Assembly: GCA_964467615.1 (NCBI GenBank)
Contig: CAYXRK010000117.1
Coordinates: 1 to 14,803 of the forward strand
Length of the DNA stretch: 14,803 nt
From: CAYXRK01 sp964467615
GTDB lineage: Bacteria; Hydrogenedentota; Hydrogenedentia; Hydrogenedentales; GCA-2746185
Direction of reading: 5' to 3'
Shown: positions 1 to 7,054 of the stretch, one piece after another
How the letters are laid out: each line of letters starts with the position of its first letter
How positions within the stretch are numbered: position 1 is the stretch's first letter
Program-made: the position numbers and the translations under genes
Notes under the pieces: model-generated
What the model saw: only the letters and a program-made list of their open reading frames with translations
Told to the model about the DNA's origin: nothing
Databases searched by the model: none

Positions 1-23
1 TGGATCATAGGCCGATCACGTTC

Positions 24-1619
24 ATGGACTCGCACCGATTCTCGATTGGGGTATCGATCGTCGCGATCCTTCTGGGCGCGGGGTACGCCGGTCTACAGAT
101 TCGATACGGCCGGCTACAGTGGCCATGGTGGCCGGGGCGTACGGCGCGCCAATCGGTCCCCGTCAAAATTTTCTTTTGTTTGCTTCTTTGCACGACCGTT
201 ATCGCGGTCTTCAATTATTACAAATTCGACAAGCGGATGTTGACGCAAGTCAACGACTATATGGACGACGTGTATTACTACACGAACTCGAAGTACTTCA
301 CGGAGTTGGGGCACTTCGATTTGTACCCAGCGTTGTTAATCGCGGACAGCGAGGGGTCGAAGCGAATGCGCGACGTGAAGCGGTTTCGCGATTTGCGCAA
401 CGATGTAATTGTAAACCGCCGGGTGGGCCTGTCGGCGGACCGGATCCAGGAGGTGAAGGGACATTTTTCAACCGCACGATGGAAGGAATTCAAGCACGAC
501 GTGGAATATTTCTCGCGGCGATACCACGATTGGCCGTACTTAATGATCGATCGAGGTTACAACCCTCCCATCACGTGGACGTACATCGGAGGGACGCTCA
601 GCCGGTACACGCCGATCGAGGACCTGAAGCGGATTACCATGATCGACTTCGCCCTCATCGTGCTGACGGTGTTGGTGATCGGTCGCGCGTTCGGCAGCGC
701 GGTGATGATGTTTTCGCTCATGTGGTTTTGCTTCACGTTCAGCGGCCGGTGGCCGATTCTGGGCCAGGCCTTGCTGCGGTTCGATTGGGTCGCCGCGTTG
801 ACGATGTCGGTTTGCATGATGAAGCTGAACAAACCGGGTTGGGCGGGCGGACTATTGACGTATTCGATGCTTAGCCGGGTGTTTCCGGTGTTGTATTTTT
901 TCCCTTGGTTCATTTTCGGCCTGCGCGATACGTGGAAAGCGCGGGGGATTCAGCCGCGCGACTTAGCGTTTGTGAAGGGGAGTTTGTGGGTATTTTGCAT
1001 ACTCACGGGCGGGACGCTCATACAATTCGGTCCGGGGCCGTTCGTGGAGTCGTATGAAAGTTTGAAGCTGCATGCGCAAACCTACAGTTCGCATCGGGTC
1101 GGTCTGGGCAGCGTGCTGGCGTACCAAGGCGAAACTTCTGAAGAAGAGTTTGATAGACATGGCGGGACCGACGGGAAACGCACTCGCGTCAATAACCTAA
1201 AACCGGTCACGTACACGATCGGCTGGGTATCCATTGGGCTGTTGAGCGTGTATATCTGGCGGACAAAACGGCCGTTGCATGATCTGATATTTCTCGCCAC
1301 GGTGCCGTTATTCTGCGTTACCGTCGCGCAAACGAACTACTACAACCTTCGCTTTCTTCTCGTCATCGCGCATGTATCGGACCTGAGCAAGTGGCGTAAC
1401 CGCGTGGGGCTAACCTTGCTCTTTCTCGTCGAGACGCTCTCGCAGAGCGTGATGTCGACCGGGGCCCCTCGGTACGTCGTTACCTTGTGCATTTCGTTCG
1501 GACTCCTTATCTATTTCGTGACATATTGCAGTTTCCTCGTTTTTGAATTCTTCCGGGACCGCAAGACCTCCGGGGAGCACGCACAAGTTTCGTCGGCCGC
1601 GTCGACGACGGCCGCATGA
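24..1619 (+). CDS. Polytopic membrane protein, putative GT-C type glycosyltransferase (5' end uncertain)
   Basis: About ten to twelve hydrophobic helices are visible, roughly at residues 8-26, 47-64, 207-222, 224-245, 252-266, 274-300, 318-335, 396-411, 420-435, 461-477 and 486-511. The long loop after helix 2 carries an acidic pair (Asp81-Asp82, in YMDDVYYYTNSKYF) and later YNPPITW near residue 179. This layout, an acidic motif in the first large extracytoplasmic loop followed by a Pro-Pro segment, resembles GT-C enzymes that use polyprenyl-phosphate sugars (GT39/GT87/DUF2029-like). If so it would transfer sugars at the outer face of the inner membrane; substrate unknown. The frame stays open from the window edge to this ATG and no Shine-Dalgarno motif precedes it, so the true start may lie left of the window. 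The C-terminal tail is Ser/Ala/Thr-rich. The glycosyltransferase call is inference; the membrane-protein call is firm. Confidence 0.72.
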   Translation: MDSHRFSIGVSIVAILLGAGYAGLQIRYGRLQWPWWPGRTARQSVPVKIFFCLLLCTTVIAVFNYYKFDKRMLTQVNDYMDDVYYYTNSKYFTELGHFDLYPALLIADSEGSKRMRDVKRFRDLRNDVIVNRRVGLSADRIQEVKGHFSTARWKEFKHDVEYFSRRYHDWPYLMIDRGYNPPITWTYIGGTLSRYTPIEDLKRITMIDFALIVLTVLVIGRAFGSAVMMFSLMWFCFTFSGRWPILGQALLRFDWVAALTMSVCMMKLNKPGWAGGLLTYSMLSRVFPVLYFFPWFIFGLRDTWKARGIQPRDLAFVKGSLWVFCILTGGTLIQFGPGPFVESYESLKLHAQTYSSHRVGLGSVLAYQGETSEEEFDRHGGTDGKRTRVNNLKPVTYTIGWVSIGLLSVYIWRTKRPLHDLIFLATVPLFCVTVAQTNYYNLRFLLVIAHVSDLSKWRNRVGLTLLFLVETLSQSVMSTGAPRYVVTLCISFGLLIYFVTYCSFLVFEFFRDRKTSGEHAQVSSAASTTAA

Positions 1620-1804
1620 CGGACGACGAACCGGGCAGAGACGGCGCGACACCAAGTAACGAGGCGATAAGAACGGACCTGTGTAACCACGCATCTTTGG
1701 TGCGCGAATGGTCTATACGATTTCGAGGGAACCCTGGAATCCCGCAGTCCAATGGCAACCAGGAGGCCTTTCTGGCCCGTGATCGGTGACCGCGGAGGCA
1801 AATA

Positions 1805-1839
1805 ACACATACGCCAGACCCCGTCAGGCGCATACGTGT
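1805..1839. other. Imperfect inverted repeat / hairpin
   Basis: The core is CGCCAGAC, a CCC loop, then GTCAGGCG (1812-1830): eight positions with one mismatch. It can be extended outward through AT/AT and ACAC/GTGT pairs (1805-1810 with 1832-1839) around a small bulge. No T-run follows on either strand, so a classical rho-independent terminator is unlikely. It could be a weak terminator for the upstream membrane-protein gene, an operator, or chance. Confidence 0.3.
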
Positions 1840-1918
1840 CTAGCTGTAACCCTCTCATTCTCGTCGGTTTCGTTCCGCCGTTTCGCGACGTAAACGACGT
1901 GACGGCTAACGCCGGCCA

Positions 1919-1947
1919 TTGCAAAGGACGTCGAATCGCGCTAGCAT
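1919..1947 (+). promoter_or_regulatory. Candidate sigma70-like promoter for the PKD/hydrolase gene
   Basis: TTGCAA (1919-1924) and TAGCAT (1942-1947) are separated by 17 bp, each matching four of six consensus bases. Initiation near 1954 would give a leader of about 37 nt before the ATG at 1991. This argues against the TTG at 1919 being the translation start. The match is moderate and unverified. Confidence 0.35.
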
Positions 1948-1978
1948 CATGTCGCGGGACTCTCTATTGGCGCAAACG

Positions 1979-1984
1979 AAGGAG
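1979..1984 (+). promoter_or_regulatory. Ribosome binding site fixing the start at 1991
   Basis: AAGGAG lies 6 nt upstream of the ATG at 1991. The in-frame upstream starts (TTG 1919, ATG 1949) have no comparable motif, and only the 1991 start places the hydrophobic export signal at the N-terminus. Confidence 0.75.
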
Positions 1985-1990
1985 TACTTC

Positions 1991-4405
1991 ATGAATCGAC
2001 GGCGAAATCGGGTCTTTCGAGCGACCGGTTGGGCGATGGTCGCCGCGTTTCCGTTTTTGTTGGGTCAGTCGCAATGCCCCGGAACGGTCGAGCCTCCCAC
2101 GGCAGCGTTTTCGGCCGATGTCAGGTCGGGCCCCGGCCCCTTGGCCGTAACCTTCGTAGACGAGTCCACCGCGGGTTCCGCCCCCATCGATTCTTGGTTT
2201 TGGGACCTCGGCGATGGTCAAACAAGCACCGAGCAAAGCCCGGTCCATTCATATCTTGCCGCCGGTGTGTTCACGGTGAGCCTCACCGTTTCGGCCTCAG
2301 GTTCGGACTCGATAGCGGCGATGCCGAACTACATCACGGTTTTCGCCTCGGGGCCCACCGCCGCGTTCAGCGCTGAAGCAGCACAGGGGGTGACGCCCTT
2401 CGGGGTGTCGTTCGCCGACGAATCGTTGCCCGGGACGTCCCCGATTACCATGTGGGCGTGGGATTTTGGCGATCCGGAGAGCGGCGAGGAGAACTCCAGT
2501 TCCGAACCGTCTCCCGAACACGTCTACGCGACGGCTGGCATATTTTCGGTCCAGCTGACAGTCGCGACCGCGGTCGCTTCCGACTCCATGATAGGTACAG
2601 GCTACATCACCGTCCACGTCACCCTGGAGCAGGCGCTTTCCGATCTGATGGACCCGGACGTGGAAGTCGACGCGGCGGCGACGGAGATCGAACAGACCTT
2701 CGGGTTTTTCATTGAGAGTCAAGGACTCGAACCCGCGATGGCGCGGCTAGACGAGGCCATGGCCGGCGCCGTCGTAGACGCCGATTCGGTACTCCGACTG
2801 CTCGAACGCTCCGATCAACTCGAAGGGAGGATTGTCGACGCCCCCCTGATCGTGAACGATGGGACGTTACCCGACGACCCGCCCAATGTCCCCGCGGTAT
2901 GTGCCGGTACGACGGTCCTCTTTGTGAACGGCATGAACGTGCCTTACCCCGGCTTTGTGGCAAGCGTGCGGGCCCTGAATGAGGCCGTTTCCTCCGATGC
3001 CCGGTTGCAAGCGGAAGACATTCGCGTTTCGGGAATCTATCAGCGTTCGGCAACGGACGCCCAGCAGAGTTTCTTCGGCGGAGTGATCTGTCCCATCGTC
3101 GGCGATCTCACTCCCGTGTACGGGGCACAGTTGGAGGCGGTTTGCCGGGATTCGGGAGGGTTTCTTATTGACTTGGGCGAAGCAGGACAAATGGTCTTGG
3201 ACGATTTCTCGCTGTTCCCGAGTCTGGACGACAACATCTCGACCCAGTTTGATATTGGACGCATCCGTGAAGAATTTGTACGACAGGTCCGCGATCGATC
3301 ACGAAAATTGGTTGTCGTGTGCCATTCGCAGGGCAACCTGTTCACCCGGGACGCGGTAAACGGAATGGGGTCGGATGCGACCGGCAATTTCTCCGATTCG
3401 GTCGGAATCATCGAGGTCGCCAGTCCCTCGCCGACGATGCCCGCACCCAGTACGCGAATCGAAATTTGCCAGGATCCCGTGCCGCAACTATCGCCTCGTT
3501 TCAGCGTCGCGGCCTGTTTTCCGTGGGAGCGAAATCCGGGCGGGGGGACCGATATTACTTCGCACGATTTTGTTTCGGCGTATTTGTCGAGCAATGTCGG
3601 CGGCACGACTCGTCCGGCGATTCTTGACGCCGTCGTGGCGTTTCACGAAAGTCTGGAGAACCCCCGTGCCGTACAGAGCGCACTGCAGGTCGATCCCCTG
3701 GACGTTGTTCTTCCGACCACCGCGGACGCGGCCTCGGTGTTGATTACAATCGCCCCGGGCGGTCCGAGAGATTTGCATTGGTCCGCTTCGGCGGACGACG
3801 AGCGCGTGCAAATTCAGCGGTCGCCAGGCCCCGTCCGGACGGGGCAAGATCCGCCGGACGAAGGCATGTTGAGCATCAGCGTGACCGACACGAGCGACCC
3901 CTTTTTCGCCGAGGTCGCCATCGTGAACGATTGCGATGAGTCCGACAGCCGATCTATCCAAGTAGTGGCGGGGAACGGCGGATCCGTGAATTTCGACGAC
4001 TACCCCTTCATCCCTGGCGAAGATTTCTTCAACGGAAGCTTCTACGAAGACCTCGGCATAACGTTTGAGTCCAGCGGCGTGCTTGTCTTCTGCGACTGTT
4101 ACATATCGCCGATCGTGTCCGTCTGCGGATCATTGCGAGACGGGGGCTGTAATGGCGATATCACCATGGTGTTTGCAATTCCAGTGTCCGCCGTTCGATT
4201 TTATGTCGGCGACGTGGAAACCGACATGAGGGACGACTTCATGATTCAGGTCTTCAACGACGAAGGCGCAATGGTCGACTTCGAGCAAAACAACCTAGAC
4301 AATCGGTTTTACAGCTTCACTACGCCGAATATCAAGCGCGTTACGCTCATCCCAAGTGCCGACAAGGAAGGCATTGATTCGGTCTCGTGGTACCGTTCCC
4401 TCTGA
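1991..4405 (+). CDS. Secreted PKD-domain protein with alpha/beta-hydrolase (lipase/esterase-like) core
   Basis: An 804-residue exported protein. Residues 1-29 look like a signal peptide (Arg-rich start, then a hydrophobic stretch ending at GQSQC). Cys29 could be lipidated, but the preceding residues do not match a standard lipobox. Two PKD domains follow, about 35-118 (WDLGDG core) and 121-210 (WDFGDP core). A helical linker (211-285) leads to an alpha/beta-hydrolase-like region (about 305-555): the strand VLFVNGMN, the nucleophile elbow CHSQGN with Ser446, and SHDF with His525 as candidate catalytic base. The catalytic acid was not assigned. Residues 570-660 resemble a BACON/Ig-like beta domain. 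Residues 665-804 form another beta-rich domain (VNFDDYP to SVSWYRSL) with four clustered Cys at 701, 703, 712 and 720. The likely role is a surface or extracellular esterase/lipase; substrate unknown. No operon partner is apparent. Confidence 0.8.
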   Translation: MNRRRNRVFRATGWAMVAAFPFLLGQSQCPGTVEPPTAAFSADVRSGPGPLAVTFVDESTAGSAPIDSWFWDLGDGQTSTEQSPVHSYLAAGVFTVSLTVSASGSDSIAAMPNYITVFASGPTAAFSAEAAQGVTPFGVSFADESLPGTSPITMWAWDFGDPESGEENSSSEPSPEHVYATAGIFSVQLTVATAVASDSMIGTGYITVHVTLEQALSDLMDPDVEVDAAATEIEQTFGFFIESQGLEPAMARLDEAMAGAVVDADSVLRLLERSDQLEGRIVDAPLIVNDGTLPDDPPNVPAVCAGTTVLFVNGMNVPYPGFVASVRALNEAVSSDARLQAEDIRVSGIYQRSATDAQQSFFGGVICPIVGDLTPVYGAQLEAVCRDSGGFLIDLGEAGQMVLDDFSLFPSLDDNISTQFDIGRIREEFVRQVRDRSRKLVVVCHSQGNLFTRDAVNGMGSDATGNFSDSVGIIEVASPSPTMPAPSTRIEICQDPVPQLSPRFSVAACFPWERNPGGGTDITSHDFVSAYLSSNVGGTTRPAILDAVVAFHESLENPRAVQSALQVDPLDVVLPTTADAASVLITIAPGGPRDLHWSASADDERVQIQRSPGPVRTGQDPPDEGMLSISVTDTSDPFFAEVAIVNDCDESDSRSIQVVAGNGGSVNFDDYPFIPGEDFFNGSFYEDLGITFESSGVLVFCDCYISPIVSVCGSLRDGGCNGDITMVFAIPVSAVRFYVGDVETDMRDDFMIQVFNDEGAMVDFEQNNLDNRFYSFTTPNIKRVTLIPSADKEGIDSVSWYRSL

Positions 4406-4454
4406 TCGGGCCAGTACGCTCGCCGCGATACGCCGATGTTTTGAAAGTGAACCA

Positions 4455-4555
4455 GCACGAGTCCGAGAACGAGAACGAGTTGTAATGAAAGCGGGCTTTC
4501 ACCTGGAAAGGATGAAAATCGGGGTAGAGCGAACCGCCGAGCACGAGCACGATTA
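4455..4555 (+). repeat. GAG/CACGAG-rich degenerate repeats, possible gene remnant
   Basis: CACGAG followed by CCGAGAACGAGAACGAG occurs at 4456-4479, and CGAGCACGAGCACGATTA at 4538-4555. Between them a short frame starting at ATG 4485 ends in AEHEHD and a stop at 4555. Such His/Glu-repeat tails and GAGCACGAG strings are, as I recall, common beside small four-helix-bundle (23S intervening-sequence-like) genes in planctomycete-type genomes. This could be the 3' scar of one. That identification is inference from memory; no intact gene is present. Confidence 0.35.
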
Positions 4556-4582
4556 GCGAAGCGGTCCGACAGGCGTGGGACG

Positions 4583-4731
4583 CGATTTTCGGAGCAGTAC
4601 GGTTAGCTGAGCGATCCGATGAGTGTGGCGCCTGATTTTGGGAGCGGCGCGAAGTTGAGTGCGAAGGGTGTGAAGGGGAATAGTGGGCGCAGGGAAGATT
4701 GGTCGTGCGGCGAGTCGATTTTCGGAGCAGT
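4583..4731. repeat. 16-bp direct repeat (two exact copies, one degenerate)
   Basis: CGATTTTCGGAGCAGT occurs exactly at 4583-4598 and 4716-4731. A diverged copy, TGATTTTGGGAGCGGC, lies between them at 4633-4648. Unit spacing is irregular (50 and 83 bp), so this is not a CRISPR array. It fits internal duplication of a degraded element. Confidence 0.55.
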
Positions 4732-4759
4732 TGCCACCTGCCCTTCGGGGACACTGAGA

Positions 4760-4782
4760 AGCGATGAAAATATCGGATCGCT
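4760..4782. repeat. Short inverted repeat
   Basis: AGCGAT (4760-4765) and ATCGCT (4777-4782) are perfect 6-bp arms around an 11-nt loop that itself contains GAT/ATC. No T-run follows. A G-rich tract (4814-4829) with partly complementary C-rich sequence (4795-4802) lies just downstream. Significance unknown. Confidence 0.3.
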
Positions 4783-4906
4783 TGGGCCGGCAATCCCCCT
4801 CCTTCGGATTAAAGTAGGGGACAGGGGGGCGATGCCGGGAATGTTCGAAGCAGGTGCGTGCGGCTGATGAGGCCCACTGGGAGGGGGCGGAGGATTCCAG
4901 GGTGGC

Positions 4907-4929
4907 AGCATGGGCTGGAAGTCCATGCT
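4907..4929. repeat. Palindromic element, REP-like
   Basis: Perfect 7-bp arms, AGCATGG (4907-4913) and CCATGCT (4923-4929), flank the 9-nt loop GCTGGAAGT. It lies 28 bp beyond the stop codon of the lytic transglycosylase gene and could form a hairpin in that transcript's 3' end. There is no T-run, so mRNA stabilisation or a dispersed extragenic palindrome is as likely as termination. Confidence 0.45.
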
Positions 4930-4957
4930 ACGGAGCGCGAGGGGAACTTGCGCGCGA

Positions 4958-6148
4958 TCAGGTCGGCTCGTAGATTTGAATGACCCAATCTTTGCGGATG
5001 CTGAGCGACTTTCCCTCGAACACGTAGTCGTAGTAGTCGCCGTTCTCGGCAATGCCCTCGGCGCGGAGGGTCGATCCGTTCGACAGGACCATGACGTAGT
5101 GCTCGCGTTCGTCGGGCGGCAAGAATGCGAGGCTGTTGGGGCGTTGCGTGACTGCACCGTCGGCGATGAAACTCGGCGGGCCCGAGCGGCGATACTCTCG
5201 TTGGAGCGATTGCACCTTCCGGACGTAATCTCGCGTCTCTTGGAAGGGTGGAATTCCGTTGTACTTCTTCACGGCGCCGGGCCCGGCGTTGTAGCCGGCC
5301 AAGGCGAACGTCAGGTTTCCGTCGAAGAACGAGATCATTTTCGCCAAGTACTGGGTCCCGCCGGCGATGTTTTGCGCGGGATCGAAAATGTCTTGCACGC
5401 CCATTTCCACGGCGGTGCCGGGCATGAGTTGCATCAAGCCGCGCGCTCCCGCACGTGAGACGGCGTAGGGATCGCCGTTGCTCTCTGTCTTGATGATCGC
5501 GTAGATAAGGTCCGGGTCAAGATTGTTCCGCTCGGCATAGTAGCGGACGACCTCGTCATACGACCCCGCGACGGCCTCCGTGGCTGCAAGCGTCCGCGTG
5601 TGCTTCTTCACTCGAAATTTTTCGGGGACCTCGATGGGATCGAATTGCAAAATGACTTCAACGTATTCCGGGTTGTTTTCAAACTTTGCGGGCCGATTGG
5701 TCAGCGTGTCGATTCCGTCTCCGTCGATAAATTTCTTGCGGCCGGAGCGTCGGCCGGCCAATACGTCGGGCCGATTGGTGATTCGCGCGGGGCCGCCTCG
5801 TCCTGCGGCGTCATTCGTCGAGCGCGATTGTTGCAACTCCCGAAGCTTATCCAACTGACCCACCTTTTCGGGCTTGGGCGGGGCGCTCGTCTGTTTCGCC
5901 TGCCACGACTGAAGGAGGACGCGGCGCTCCGTCTTGTCCGGGGTGAGCTCGAGGTCTTCGAGTTTCACGCTCGCCCGCGGGACGGTGAACAACGAGCCGT
6001 CCGCCGGGACGTGCACGTAGTACATCGCGCCGCCGGGCCGCACGAAAACGTCCGTGTGCGTGACGCCGTCCACGGTGATGGTGTCCGCGCGCGCGCCTTG
6101 CACCGCAAGGACGAGCACGAAACACAGCGTGTGAATTCGGAATGCCAT
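4958..6148 (-). CDS. Lytic transglycosylase (SLT / goose-lysozyme-like fold)
   Basis: A 396-residue exported murein-cleaving enzyme. An N-terminal signal peptide (about 1-21, cleavage near ARA-DT) indicates periplasmic or envelope location. The SLT domain spans about 196-315: IIKTESNGDPYAVS carries the catalytic Glu222, followed by GARGLMQLMPGTA, the IAGGTQYLAKM helix, the AGYNAGPGAV motif (residues 284-293) and TRDYVRKV. The family cleaves the MurNAc-GlcNAc bond to give 1,6-anhydro-muropeptides. Residues 22-66 and 345-396 both look like small beta modules built around a Tyr-Val-x-Val and Asp/Asn-Gly pattern; they may bind wall or partner proteins. The middle (80-160) is charged and probably disordered. 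The ATG at 6148 has no clear Shine-Dalgarno motif but gives a good signal peptide, and a promoter-like element lies just upstream. Confidence 0.93.
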   Translation of the reverse strand: MAFRIHTLCFVLVLAVQGARADTITVDGVTHTDVFVRPGGAMYYVHVPADGSLFTVPRASVKLEDLELTPDKTERRVLLQSWQAKQTSAPPKPEKVGQLDKLRELQQSRSTNDAAGRGGPARITNRPDVLAGRRSGRKKFIDGDGIDTLTNRPAKFENNPEYVEVILQFDPIEVPEKFRVKKHTRTLAATEAVAGSYDEVVRYYAERNNLDPDLIYAIIKTESNGDPYAVSRAGARGLMQLMPGTAVEMGVQDIFDPAQNIAGGTQYLAKMISFFDGNLTFALAGYNAGPGAVKKYNGIPPFQETRDYVRKVQSLQREYRRSGPPSFIADGAVTQRPNSLAFLPPDEREHYVMVLSNGSTLRAEGIAENGDYYDYVFEGKSLSIRKDWVIQIYEPT

Positions 6149-6167
6149 AGTTCTTGAAGCGCCGCGA

Positions 6168-6197
6168 ACTATAACAGCGGCAAAGCGGCCCGGACAA
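6168..6197 (-). promoter_or_regulatory. Candidate promoter for the lytic transglycosylase gene
   Basis: On the minus strand TTGTCC (6192-6197) and TATAGT (6168-6173) are separated by 18 bp, matching 4/6 and 5/6 of the sigma70 consensus. The leader would be short, roughly 15 nt. The same AT island reads TATAAC (6170-6175) on the plus strand, a possible -10 for the divergent phzF-like gene, so the two promoters may overlap back to back. Confidence 0.4.
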
Positions 6198-6247
6198 AAC
6201 GGCCCCTCGTGCGCATACTCGCCTGGTCAGTTCAAAGGGAGGCGATC

Positions 6248-7054
6248 ATGGGTCAACGATTTGTGCAAGTCGATGCGTTTACCAACATTCCGTTTCGCGG
6301 AAACCCCGCGGCCATTTGCGTCATGGAGTCAAAACCGCCGGACGCGTGGCTACAGTCGCTTGCGAACGAGATGAACCTGTCCGAGACGGCGTACCTTTGG
6401 AAGCGCGGCGATGCCTGGGACCTGCGCTGGTTCACGCCAGCCGCCGAGGTAAAGCTGTGCGGCCACGCGACCGTCGCTGCTGCGCACATGCTGTGGGAGG
6501 GCGAGCACGTGCCGCTCGGAGCGTCGTGCCGATTCAACACGCTGAGCGGTGAACTCGTCGCGACGCGCGACGGGGAGTGGATCAACGTCGACTTCCCCGC
6601 CGTGCCCGAATCGCCGATTCCGAAACCCGAGGGACTCGAGGACGCGTTGGGCGTTTCGGTAGGCTACACGGGTCTCAGTCAGCTCGACTACGTCCTCGCC
6701 GAGGTCGAATCGGAGCAAGTGCTACGCGAGTTCACTCCCGATTTCACGAAACTTCGGGCGTTTCCCTACTTTGGATTTATCGTCACGGCGCGTTCGTCCG
6801 ATCCTCAGTTCGATTTCGTCTCGCGGTTCTTTGCGCCATCCAAAGGCGTCAACGAAGACCCCGTCACCGGTTCGGCGCATTGCACACTGGCAACGTACTG
6901 GGAGAAGAAACTCGGCCGCTCCGAGTTCCTCGCCTTTCAGGCCAGCGCGCGCGGCGGCGTGGTCCGCGTTCGGCGGGCGGGCGATCGCGTCATCCTCGGC
7001 GGTCAGGCCGTGACGGTGTTGAAGGGAATGCTAGCTGTCGAAGTAGTCTTCTGA
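6248..7054 (+). CDS. PhzF-family isomerase/epimerase
   Basis: A 268-residue protein, normal for the family. Hallmarks: VDAFTNIPFRGNPAAIC (8-24); NLSETAYL (43-50), whose Glu46 matches the general acid/base Glu45 of phenazine-biosynthesis PhzF; the RWFTPAAEVKLCGHATVAAA segment (60-79); and NEDPVTGSAHC (202-212). The fold is a duplicated diaminopimelate-epimerase-like domain. PhzF isomerises trans-2,3-dihydro-3-hydroxyanthranilate, but most genomic homologues are of unknown substrate and no phenazine genes are present, so a specific phenazine role is not supported. The start at 6248 is chosen because AAAGGGAGG (6234-6242) sits 5 nt upstream; an earlier in-frame start at 6209 lacks this. It is divergent from the lytic transglycosylase gene, and its last 24 bp overlap the end of the convergent parE-like gene. 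Confidence 0.92.
   Translation: MGQRFVQVDAFTNIPFRGNPAAICVMESKPPDAWLQSLANEMNLSETAYLWKRGDAWDLRWFTPAAEVKLCGHATVAAAHMLWEGEHVPLGASCRFNTLSGELVATRDGEWINVDFPAVPESPIPKPEGLEDALGVSVGYTGLSQLDYVLAEVESEQVLREFTPDFTKLRAFPYFGFIVTARSSDPQFDFVSRFFAPSKGVNEDPVTGSAHCTLATYWEKKLGRSEFLAFQASARGGVVRVRRAGDRVILGGQAVTVLKGMLAVEVVF

Larger units (their letters stand above)
1620..1990. other. 371-bp intergenic region with promoter-like element and hairpin
   Basis: No credible gene is seen on either strand; minus-strand frames here are shadow-like in composition. The stretch holds an imperfect hairpin around 1812-1830 and, near its right end, a sigma70-like promoter candidate and a strong ribosome binding site for the downstream secreted protein. 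No tRNA or other structured RNA was recognised. Confidence 0.6.
4406..4957. other. 552-bp repeat-bearing intergenic region, no credible gene
   Basis: The region lies between the convergent ends of the PKD/hydrolase gene and the lytic transglycosylase gene. Open frames exist on both strands, but their composition is low-complexity or Ser/Pro/Arg-rich and they match nothing I recognise. The region holds GAG/CACGAG-rich sequence (4455-4555), a 16-bp direct repeat with a third degenerate copy (4583-4731), short inverted repeats (4760-4782) and a palindrome (4907-4929). It looks like decayed repetitive or mobile sequence. Confidence 0.6.

Noticed and set aside
119..874. 251-codon plus-strand frame within the membrane-protein gene.
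   Set aside because: It is Arg/Gly/His-rich with no hydrophobic segments and is nested in the GT-C-like gene in another frame.
1919..1990. Upstream starts (TTG 1919, ATG 1949) for the PKD/hydrolase gene.
   Set aside because: They lack ribosome binding sites, would bury the signal peptide 14 to 24 residues in, and the TTG overlaps a promoter-like hexamer.
1620..1990. Search of the gaps for tRNA, rRNA or riboswitch folds.
   Set aside because: No cloverleaf, anticodon arm or known riboswitch core could be assembled; only the simple hairpin at 1805-1839 was found.
4583..4731. Repeated CGATTTTCGGAGCAGT considered as a CRISPR array.
   Set aside because: There are only two exact copies and one degenerate copy with irregular spacing, and no cas genes in the window.
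4603..5157. 184-codon minus-strand frame spanning the repeat gap and the end of the transglycosylase gene.
   Set aside because: Its composition is Ser/Pro/Thr-rich and it reads through the transglycosylase C-terminus in another frame; no homology or start signal is recognised.
6248..7054. Assignment of the PhzF-like gene to phenazine biosynthesis.
   Set aside because: No other phenazine genes are present and most PhzF homologues have other or unknown roles.
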